A DNA stretch of 37,764 bases, from the NCBI GenBank assembly GCA_964538345.1, contig CAZIFF010000004.1, positions 1-37,764 on the forward strand, given 5' to 3'. Made by a program: the position numbers and the translations under genes. Below the pieces are notes generated by a model, which did not search any database, was not told where the DNA came from, and saw nothing but the letters and a program-made list of their open reading frames with translations. Within the stretch, counting starts at the first letter, position 1, and each line of letters starts with the position of its first letter. The stretch comes from JAGOTN01 sp964538345. Its GTDB lineage: Bacteria > Patescibacteriota > Minisyncoccia > Phycocordibacterales > JAACPR01. Shown piece after piece: positions 9,119 to 14,676 of the stretch.

Positions 9119-9778
9119 CTAAAGTTTTTTATCCACAACACTAGGCTTTTGTGCTCTAAATTCATCTATTGCTTTATGATTTCCAGACAAAAGCACCTTG
9201 GGAACCTTATATTTCTTGCCTTTATACTCCAAAACCTCTGGTCTAGTGTAAATTTCATTAGAAGAAACCCTTGATTCCTCTATAGAATCAAAGTCGCCCA
9301 AAACACCTTTAATCTGTCTGGATATAGCATCAACCATAATCATGGTCGCTAATTCTCCCCCAGTGATCACATAAGGCCCGACCGAAATTTCTTCCATCTT
9401 AAAAACTTTTTTAACCCTTGAATCTATACCCTCATATCTACCACAAACAAATATCACTTCTTCAAACTTCTGAGCAACATTAGATGCAATTTCATTTGTA
9501 AATTGTTTTCCACTTGGTGAAAGGAAAAATATTTTTACTTTTTTACTTTTTCCTTTTGATTTTTCTATCGCTTTTATTATTGGTAAAGCTTCTATAACCA
9601 TACCTGGTCCACCACCATACGGCTTTTGATCAATTCTTTTATTTTTGTCTTTTGTAAAATCTCTTGGATTATAAAACTTAACTTTAATTTTTTTGCTAGA
9701 AATCGCACGTCCAATAATTGAACTAGAAAAATAAGAATCGAAACTTTCAGGAAAAAGAGTGATTATATGAAAACGCAT
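9119..9778 (-). CDS. trmD: tRNA (guanine-N1-)-methyltransferase
   Basis: TrmD methylates G37 next to the anticodon, using S-adenosylmethionine, and so prevents +1 frameshifting. The 219-residue protein shows the family motifs: MRFHIITLFPESFDSYF at the N terminus, PYGGGPGMV, the trefoil-knot cofactor site FVCGRYEGIDSRV, and SVGPYVITGGELATMI. SRVSSNEIYTRPEVLEYKG and LLSGNHKAI follow near the C terminus. It is shorter than E. coli TrmD (255 residues), the loss being at the C terminus. It starts 2 nt after khpA. The usual neighbours rimM and rplS of the rpsP-trmD operon are absent here. Confidence 0.95.
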   Translation of the reverse strand: MRFHIITLFPESFDSYFSSSIIGRAISSKKIKVKFYNPRDFTKDKNKRIDQKPYGGGPGMVIEALPIIKAIEKSKGKSKKVKIFFLSPSGKQFTNEIASNVAQKFEEVIFVCGRYEGIDSRVKKVFKMEEISVGPYVITGGELATMIMVDAISRQIKGVLGDFDSIEESRVSSNEIYTRPEVLEYKGKKYKVPKVLLSGNHKAIDEFRAQKPSVVDKKL

Positions 9779-9780
9779 AT

Positions 9781-10092
9781 TTAGATTTTTAATTCGTCGA
9801 TTGCTTCGTCTACTGTTTTGTTTTGATTTTGAGAACGAAGACCACCAATTGGCTCATTTACTTTCAAATTAACACGAGCATTGTTTTTCATACCTACAAC
9901 ACGAAGCAAAATTCTAATTGCTTTAGCAGTATTTCCTTGTCGTCCAATTATTTTACCCATATCTTCAGGGTCTACTGTAAGAGTTAATAAAACCCCCATT
10001 TCATCTACGGTTCTTTTGATAACCACTTTCTCTGGTTTATCAACCAATGACTTCACAACGTATTCTAAAAATTGTTGATCTAATTCTGACAT
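9781..10092 (-). CDS. khpA: KH-domain RNA-binding protein KhpA (YlqC family)
   Basis: The 103-residue protein has one KH domain with the RNA-contacting loop GRQG in DPEDMGKIIGRQGNTAKAIR. This is the standard form of KhpA, a small RNA-binding partner in many bacteria that affects cell division and sRNA-related regulation in Gram-positives. The last 20 residues are polar and variable. Its place between rpsP and trmD is the conserved operon position of the family. An N run just upstream (10129-10182) hides part of the spacer to rpsP; the ATG at 10092 is preceded only by a weak AAAGA. Confidence 0.92.
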   Translation of the reverse strand: MSELDQQFLEYVVKSLVDKPEKVVIKRTVDEMGVLLTLTVDPEDMGKIIGRQGNTAKAIRILLRVVGMKNNARVNLKVNEPIGGLRSQNQNKTVDEAIDELKI

Positions 10093-10128
10093 AGCTATCT
10101 TTAAGATTAATGAGGCAGTTTTAAAAAA

Positions 10129-10182
10129 NNNNNNNNNNNNNNNNNNNNNNNNNNNNNNNNNNNNNNNNNNNNNNNNNNNNNN
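10129..10182. other. Assembly gap (N run)
   Basis: This run of 54 N lies between rpsP and khpA. The true length is unknown. It follows a run of A and precedes GTGACAAAATTT, so a hairpin or low-complexity stretch may have stopped the assembly. Confidence 0.98.
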
Positions 10183-10209
10183 GTGACAAAATTTACAAAT
10201 ATTGTCAAT

Positions 10210-10656
10210 TTAGTTTTCCGCTGGAGCTTCAACTGGAGCTTCTTCTTGTGCTGGAGTTTCTTCAGTTGGAGCTTCTGCTGCTACAGGTTCCTCTACAGGC
10301 GCTTCTGGAGCAACTTCTTCTGCAGGAGTTTCTACTGGCGCTGCTGGTGCTTCTTCTACTACAGGAACTTCTTTTCTAATTGGAGTCTTTTGTGGAAGAA
10401 CGTTTTTCTTTTCACCTGCAATTACAGAATGTGTAATCAAAAGATTGTGCATTGTGTCTGAAACTTGTGCCCCTTGTGCAATCCAGTGTTGGATTCTCTC
10501 TTTTTTAAGTTGAGTATCAGCATTTCGACGTGCATCGTAAGAACCCAAAATTTCTAAAAACTTTCCGCTTTTTGGCCCATTTTTTGAATCAGTTAAAACA
10601 ACACGAAATGTTGGCTCGTGCTTTCGTCCTGTTCTTTGTAATCTAATCATTAACAT
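10210..10656 (-). CDS. rpsP: 30S ribosomal protein S16 with long acidic Ala/Pro/Glu tail
   Basis: The first 80 residues are S16: IRLQRTGRKHEPTFRVVLTD, FLEILGSYDARR and RIQHWIAQGAQVSD. S16 binds 16S rRNA early in 30S assembly. The ATG at 10656 (MLMIRL) aligns with the E. coli start (MVTIRL). After residue 85 the protein runs on for about 60 residues of A, P, E, V and T (EEAPAAPVETPAEE and similar), roughly doubling the usual length of about 80. The tail is encoded by imperfect repeats around GGAGCTTC in plus-strand reading. Such tails are likely disordered and may reach the ribosome surface. The -10 box is only 10 nt from the ATG, so the mRNA has a very short leader. Confidence 0.94.
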   Translation of the reverse strand: MLMIRLQRTGRKHEPTFRVVLTDSKNGPKSGKFLEILGSYDARRNADTQLKKERIQHWIAQGAQVSDTMHNLLITHSVIAGEKKNVLPQKTPIRKEVPVVEEAPAAPVETPAEEVAPEAPVEEPVAAEAPTEETPAQEEAPVEAPAEN

Positions 10657-10666
10657 AGTGGATAAA

Positions 10667-10694
10667 AGAATATCAAATAAGCTAGAATTGTCAA
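10667..10694 (-). promoter_or_regulatory. Promoter of rpsP
   Basis: On the minus strand TTGACA (10689-10694) and TATTCT (10667-10672) are 16 bp apart. Transcription should begin only 3-4 nt before the rpsP ATG at 10656. The -35 box lies back to back with that of the plus-strand promoter at 10700. Confidence 0.6.
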
Positions 10695-10699
10695 TTCAC

Positions 10700-10728
10700 T
10701 TGACTAAAATTTGTTATATGTTTATATG
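10700..10728 (+). promoter_or_regulatory. Promoter of the orphan gene at 10796
   Basis: TTGACT (10700-10705) and TATATG (10723-10728) are separated by 17 bp. It is divergent from the rpsP promoter, with only 5 bp between the two -35 boxes. It gives a leader of about 60 nt, much longer than those of the core genes nearby. Confidence 0.5.
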
Positions 10729-10795
10729 GTCAAGAAAAGTCGTTCTGGACTTTATTCTAAATTTGTCGATCAAATACCAAACCACACAAAAATCC

Positions 10796-11071
10796 ATGAA
10801 AGAAGCACCCAGGTTCATTAAACTGCAAATTGTTCCTCCAAACACAACATCAGGAGTAACCATCATCGACTGCAAAGATGGAGATCAAGAAGTTGGTTAC
10901 CCCAAAGAAACACAAACGGATCTTTTCCTTTTGCCAGGACAAATTGTCGGCATTGTACCTTTCGAGCTTTCCGCTGCTGACGTTTATGTCTCAGGATTTC
11001 CAACGTGCTTCAGAGTTCAGATGACTGCCGCACAAGTCGAAGAAGCCATTATGTCAGCATTGGTAAAATGA
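10796..11071 (+). CDS. Hypothetical protein, orphan module 1
   Basis: The frame is 91 residues from the ATG at 10796 (MKEAPRFIKLQIVPPNTTSG). It is open further upstream to 10658, but that part overlaps the divergent promoters and has the look of non-coding A+T-rich DNA, so the later start is preferred; no Shine-Dalgarno sequence is seen. The protein appears to be small, soluble and beta-rich (IKLQIVPP, VTIIDCKDG, FLLPGQIVGIVPF), ending in a short helix (TAAQVEEAIMSALV). I do not recognise the family. A strong terminator follows. G+C in a sampled line is about 43 percent, above neighbouring core genes. It sits alone between rpsP and a fragment of rnr. Confidence 0.65.
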   Translation: MKEAPRFIKLQIVPPNTTSGVTIIDCKDGDQEVGYPKETQTDLFLLPGQIVGIVPFELSAADVYVSGFPTCFRVQMTAAQVEEAIMSALVK

Positions 11072-11081
11072 AACCGAATGT

Positions 11082-11116
11082 TTCCGCGAAATAAAACTCG
11101 CGGAATTTTTCTTTTA
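11082..11116 (+). terminator. Terminator of orphan module 1
   Basis: An 8-bp stem TTCCGCGA/TCGCGGAA (11082-11089 and 11098-11105) is followed by TTTTTCTTTT. The C after five T residues recurs in the terminators of the other orphan genes. Confidence 0.85.
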
Positions 11117-11127
11117 AAAATTTCAAA

Positions 11128-11217
11128 ATGTATTTATTTCCTTATCAAAAAAGCTTTGAAGCAACTATTGCTGTAAGCAAAGCAAGAAAACTAGGTTTTA
11201 TTAAAAATTCAACTTAA
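11128..11217 (+). pseudogene. Duplicated fragment of the rnr 5' end
   Basis: Bases 11144-11208 match 11822-11886, the start of rnr, in 64 of 65 positions (only 11161 G versus 11839 A differs). The rnr reading frame is kept: SFEATIAVSKARKLGFIKN here against SFETTIAVSKARKLGFIKN in rnr. A new ATG at 11128 opens a 29-codon frame that ends in TAA at 11215, directly where orphan module 2 begins. The fragment is too short to be a working RNase and is best read as a scar of an insertion or duplication at the start of rnr. Confidence 0.85.
11144..11208 (+). repeat. Direct repeat, left copy (rnr codons 4-25)
   Basis: This is the left copy of a 65-bp direct repeat. Together with the copy at 11822-11886 it brackets 613 bp that hold orphan module 2 and the present rnr promoter. 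The arrangement resembles the product of an integration at the rnr 5' end in which the gene was rebuilt. Confidence 0.9.
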
Positions 11218-11240
11218 AAGAAAAAGCGATAAATATCGCT
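11210..11240 (-). terminator. Terminator of orphan module 2
   Basis: On the minus strand AGCGATA/TATCGCT (11225-11240) forms a 7-bp stem that overlaps the stop codon and is followed by TTTTCTTTTAAG. It begins right after the rnr fragment. Confidence 0.7.
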
Positions 11241-11706
11241 AAGGTTTTTTGAGCTCTGTCCCAAAAATCTCAAAAAACCTATTGGCTTGTCTCATCATCC
11301 AAAATGGATCAGGATGTGCCATGTCCACCATCGAAACTTCTTCATTAATGTTTCCAAAACTGATCTGCTCACCAGGTGGGCAACCAAAGGACATTTGAAA
11401 GAAGTTTCCTCTGAGATTTTGCAGAACTCTACTATCTAACCCCCAATATCTCAGTGCAGGAATAATGACTTTATCCTCAATGGTTTTATAGACAAAACCG
11501 ATATGTTGCAACTCCGTCTCGCCTGAAGAGACTTCAGTTGAAATTATTGCAAACATAAAATGCTCTGTCATAAAATCAGCACTTAAAACAAAAGCTATTG
11601 ATTCATGATCGTTGCTTGCCAAATCACACTTATGAACCAGCACTTCTCCAGAGGACAATTGTGCAATTGTCGCCAACGCGGACTTTACCATTTTTGAGTT
11701 TCCCAT
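11239..11706 (-). CDS. Hypothetical protein, orphan module 2
   Basis: This is a 155-residue protein of unknown family when started at the ATG at 11706 (MGNSKMVKSALATIAQLSSG). The frame is open to an earlier ATG at 11736, but a TTGACA box at 11758-11763 would place transcription initiation near 11728, inside that longer version. The product looks like a soluble alpha/beta protein: VLVHKCDLASNDHESIAFVL, MFAIISTEVSSGETEL, IPALRYWGLDSRV. There is no signal peptide or membrane helix. It is alone, opposite to rnr, and lies between two copies of the rnr 5' end, which suggests it arrived by insertion. Confidence 0.65.
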   Translation of the reverse strand: MGNSKMVKSALATIAQLSSGEVLVHKCDLASNDHESIAFVLSADFMTEHFMFAIISTEVSSGETELQHIGFVYKTIEDKVIIPALRYWGLDSRVLQNLRGNFFQMSFGCPPGEQISFGNINEEVSMVDMAHPDPFWMMRQANRFFEIFGTELKKP

Positions 11707-11771
11707 ATTTTTTAAGAATTCAGATTTCCAAAACAATCTGACAAAATAAAATCAATATGTCAAATAAAACA

Positions 11772-11799
11772 TTGCCTTATTGATTAAATAAAGTAGTAT
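11772..11799 (+). promoter_or_regulatory. Promoter of rnr
   Basis: TTGCCT (11772-11777) and TAGTAT (11794-11799) are 16 bp apart. The rnr ATG lies 12 nt beyond the -10 box, so the leader should be about 6 nt. It overlaps the -35 region of the divergent orphan gene at 11239. Confidence 0.55.
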
Positions 11800-11811
11800 G
11801 GAAGCCATAAT

Positions 11812-13749
11812 ATGAATGATAATCAAAAAAGCTTTGAAACAACTATTGCTGTAAGCAAAGCAAGAAAACTAGGTTTTATTAAAAATGTAGAGACACAAAA
11901 AGATATAGCTATTAGATTAACAGATATAAAACACGCTCTTCCAGGAGATACTGTGCGTGTAGTTTTGAATGGTCAAAAAATTGAAGACATGGATCAAGGT
12001 GTTGTGACTGAAATCGTTAAGCGTGCAAAAACAAAGTTTGTTGGCACAATCTCAAAAACTGGTGCTAATTGTTTTTTGATTCCAGATAGTCAAAAAGTTT
12101 ATGTAAATATCAAACTCGATGCAGATCAAGCGGCGAAAGTTGCACACGATGACAAAGCTTATGTGGAATTAGATTCTTGGAAAGACGAAGAAGAACAACC
12201 TTTTGGAAAAGTTCTGCAAGTTTTAGGAAAGAAAGGTGTTCATGAGGTAGAAATCCGCGCAATTATTTTGGAAAAGGGTTTTGATGCTGAATTTCAAGAA
12301 GCGGTTCTACGCGATGCAGATGAAATGAAAGCAAAATGGTCTCCAATTCCCGCTTCTGAAATTGAAAAGCGTCGCGATATGCGAGACACATTAACTTTCA
12401 CAATTGACCCGATAGACGCAAAAGACTTTGACGATGCTCTCTCAATTAAAAAATTAGAGAATGGAAATTATGAAATCGGTGTTCACATTGCTGATGTATC
12501 TCATTATGTAACCCCTGAGACAATTATTGATAAAGAAGCTTATGAGAGACAATTTTCTGTGTATCTTGTGGATCGCACAATTCCAATGCTTCCAGAAGTT
12601 CTTTCAAATGATTTGTGTAGCTTAAATCCTAATGAAGAAAAGCTTTCTTTTAGTGCTATTTTTGAAATTACCCCAAATGCTGATGTTGTAAGCGAATGGT
12701 TTGGACGCACAATAATGAAATCTGACAAAAGATTCACTTATGAAAATGCTCAAGAAACTTTAGACTCTGGTAAAGGAGATCATTTTGAAGAATTAAAAAT
12801 ACTTCTTGATATTTCTAGAAAGTTTGCAAAGAAAAAATTTGATGCGGGTGCAATTCGATTTTCTTCAGAAGAATTTAAATTCGAATTGGACGAAAAAGGA
12901 GTGCCGATTGCAATTCATAAAAAACCACATCTTGAAACTCACAGTTTGATTGAAGAGTACATGCTTTTGGCAAATAGATACGTAGCAAAATTTATTTATG
13001 ATCAATGTGAAAAATCAGGAAATGGAATTTGTAGTTTGATGTATCGAGTTCATAATTTGCCAGACAAAGATAAAATTGCAGAACTTTCTGTATTTTTAAA
13101 AGCGCTTGGATATGTTTTGCCAATTGGAAAAGATGGTTCAGTTACCGCGAAAGATTTAAATGCACTTTTTGCACAAGTTGCCGGAAAAGCAGAAGAAGGT
13201 TTGATTACAACAGCTGCAATACGCACAATGGCAAAAGCTATTTACTCAACAGAAAACAGCGGACACTTTGGTTTAGCTTTTGAATACTATACACACTTCA
13301 CTTCGCCGATTCGTCGTTATCCAGACCTTGTGGTGCACAGAATCTTAGCTGATTTATTAGCTGGAAAAAATATTAGCCAAGTTGATGCAATATTTTTTGA
13401 TAAAGTTGCAAACCACGCTTCATCTCAAGAAGTTGCCGCGCAAGACGCCGAGAGATCTTCAATCAAATACAAACAAACAGAATTTATGATGCGCCACGTT
13501 GGAGAAGTTTTTGAAGGAATTATTTCTGGAGTTGCTCCTTTTGGAATGTTTGTAGTTTTAGATAATTCTGGAGCAGAAGGATTGGTGCATATTTCAAAAC
13601 TTGGTGAAGATTTTTGGAATCTTGATGAAAAGAAATACAGAATCGTTGGCGAGAAGACAGGAAAAGCTTACACACTTGGAGACAAGATTAAGGTAAAGAT
13701 TGAATCAGCAGACCTAGATCAAAGAAAGTTGGATATGCGGGTGGTTTAA
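11812..13749 (+). CDS. rnr: Ribonuclease R (RNase II/R family 3'-5' exoribonuclease)
   Basis: The 645-residue enzyme degrades structured RNA processively from the 3' end. An N-terminal cold-shock-like RNA-binding region comes first. The RNB catalytic domain follows, with the metal-binding motif TIDPIDAKDFDDALS (about residues 196-211) and HFTSPIRRYPDLVVHR near 500. The C-terminal S1 domain begins at GEVFEGIISGVAPFGMFVVL and ends at LDMRVV. It is shorter than E. coli RNase R (813 residues), lacking the N-terminal helix-turn-helix and the basic tail. No Shine-Dalgarno sequence is present and the leader is very short. The first 25 codons have a near-identical copy 678 bp upstream. Confidence 0.95.
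   Translation: MNDNQKSFETTIAVSKARKLGFIKNVETQKDIAIRLTDIKHALPGDTVRVVLNGQKIEDMDQGVVTEIVKRAKTKFVGTISKTGANCFLIPDSQKVYVNIKLDADQAAKVAHDDKAYVELDSWKDEEEQPFGKVLQVLGKKGVHEVEIRAIILEKGFDAEFQEAVLRDADEMKAKWSPIPASEIEKRRDMRDTLTFTIDPIDAKDFDDALSIKKLENGNYEIGVHIADVSHYVTPETIIDKEAYERQFSVYLVDRTIPMLPEVLSNDLCSLNPNEEKLSFSAIFEITPNADVVSEWFGRTIMKSDKRFTYENAQETLDSGKGDHFEELKILLDISRKFAKKKFDAGAIRFSSEEFKFELDEKGVPIAIHKKPHLETHSLIEEYMLLANRYVAKFIYDQCEKSGNGICSLMYRVHNLPDKDKIAELSVFLKALGYVLPIGKDGSVTAKDLNALFAQVAGKAEEGLITTAAIRTMAKAIYSTENSGHFGLAFEYYTHFTSPIRRYPDLVVHRILADLLAGKNISQVDAIFFDKVANHASSQEVAAQDAERSSIKYKQTEFMMRHVGEVFEGIISGVAPFGMFVVLDNSGAEGLVHISKLGEDFWNLDEKKYRIVGEKTGKAYTLGDKIKVKIESADLDQRKLDMRVV
11822..11886 (+). repeat. Direct repeat, right copy (within intact rnr)
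   Basis: This is the right copy of the 65-bp repeat, within codons 4-25 of the intact rnr gene. It has one mismatch to the left copy at 11144-11208. Confidence 0.9.
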
Positions 13750-13788
13750 AAGAAAAATCACTCGCCACATTGTGTGTGGACGAGTGAT
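13747..13788 (-). terminator. Terminator of orphan module 3
   Basis: The stem ATCACTCG-CCAC/GTGG-CGAGTGAT (13757-13768 and 13776-13788, one bulged A) is followed on the minus strand by TTTTCTTTTAAA, which overlaps the rnr stop. On the plus strand no T-tract follows, so it serves mainly the minus-strand gene. Confidence 0.8.
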
Positions 13789-13816
13789 CTACGTGGGCGC
13801 TTGGCCCTGCAACTTT

Positions 13817-14572
13817 TCAGTTGCCAAAGGAACGTGTGAATCCGACTCCAAAAATGAAGTCGTTGGGATACCCACCCAGACCATGCAGCGGGTTCATATA
13901 CTTGGCATCCAGGCTGAAGCTGGTATTTTTGTCGTACTGGTATTTCACACCAGCGTCGACGCAAGCCCTCCAGCCGGCCGGGAGCCCAAAGTATCCGTCG
14001 TCGTACATAGCGTATGGCTTGAGATACAGTGTGAAATACTCCAGAAACTCCTGCTCGAGACTAGCCCCAAGCTGAACGAAGTTTCCACCCTCAACGCTTC
14101 CCGATGACTGGTAAAGCGTTAGGCTCGCGAACGGAGAGACACTCAGGGTATCTCCGAATTTGAGAGTTTTGGAGACCTTCAGCTTTTCTCCCCAAATATC
14201 GCCGATCGGCGAATCTTCGAGGAAGTAATACCAGGTCCCCATAAAGAGAGTGAGGCCGGCGAAGTCTCCCGTCCATCCGAGTCCGAGATCGAGTTCGTCG
14301 TCGAACACGGTTTTTTCCCCGAGACCGACGGACCCCCAGATATCAAACCAGAATCCGGATTTGTGCTGAATCCAGAGATCGGGTTGAAAAACCGGAGTGT
14401 CCGCAAACATGGACCCGTCAATGGAGTAATGACTCCAGACGTTGCCAGAGAGCGTGATGTCCCAGTCGCTATTGAGGGTTTTGGTGATGACAATCTCTTT
14501 TTCGCCTGCGACGACGGGCGTTGCAAGGGAAAAAAGAGCCAGCAAACTAATGATGGCGATGGTGTTTTTCAT
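13817..14572 (-). CDS. Secreted beta-barrel-like protein, orphan module 3
   Basis: The 251-residue protein has a clear signal peptide (MKNTIAIISLLALFSLATPVVA, probable cut before GEKE). The rest alternates polar and aromatic residues in repeated strands (SGFWFDIWGSVGLGE, LTLFMGTWYYFLED, YFTLYLKPYAMYDD, DFIFGVGFTRSF), as in outer-membrane porin-like barrels, and it ends in RSFGN. Such a protein is unexpected in a lineage thought to lack a classical outer membrane, so a foreign origin is likely. A sampled line has 57 percent G+C, far above neighbouring core genes. It has its own promoter, a leader of about 50 nt and its own terminator. It lies between convergent rnr and smc. The exact family is not recognised. 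Confidence 0.75.
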   Translation of the reverse strand: MKNTIAIISLLALFSLATPVVAGEKEIVITKTLNSDWDITLSGNVWSHYSIDGSMFADTPVFQPDLWIQHKSGFWFDIWGSVGLGEKTVFDDELDLGLGWTGDFAGLTLFMGTWYYFLEDSPIGDIWGEKLKVSKTLKFGDTLSVSPFASLTLYQSSGSVEGGNFVQLGASLEQEFLEYFTLYLKPYAMYDDGYFGLPAGWRACVDAGVKYQYDKNTSFSLDAKYMNPLHGLGGYPNDFIFGVGFTRSFGN

Positions 14573-14621
14573 GGTGGTAAGAACAGGTTTAGGTTAGGTT
14601 TACTTTAAGTTTTCACCAATA

Positions 14622-14650
14622 ATTAAATCATACTTATATGGTTAAGTCAA
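14622..14650 (-). promoter_or_regulatory. Promoter of orphan module 3
   Basis: TTGACT (14645-14650) and TTTAAT (14622-14627) are 17 bp apart on the minus strand, followed by a leader of about 45-50 nt without a clear Shine-Dalgarno sequence. Confidence 0.6.
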
Positions 14651-14676
14651 TTATATCTTTAGCATTAATTTAAGGC

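Noticed and set aside
10129..10182. rimM hidden in the gap between rpsP and khpA
   Set aside because: rimM needs about 500 bp and normally lies between khpA and trmD, which are only 2 nt apart here; a 54-N run does not suggest it, although the true gap size is unknown.
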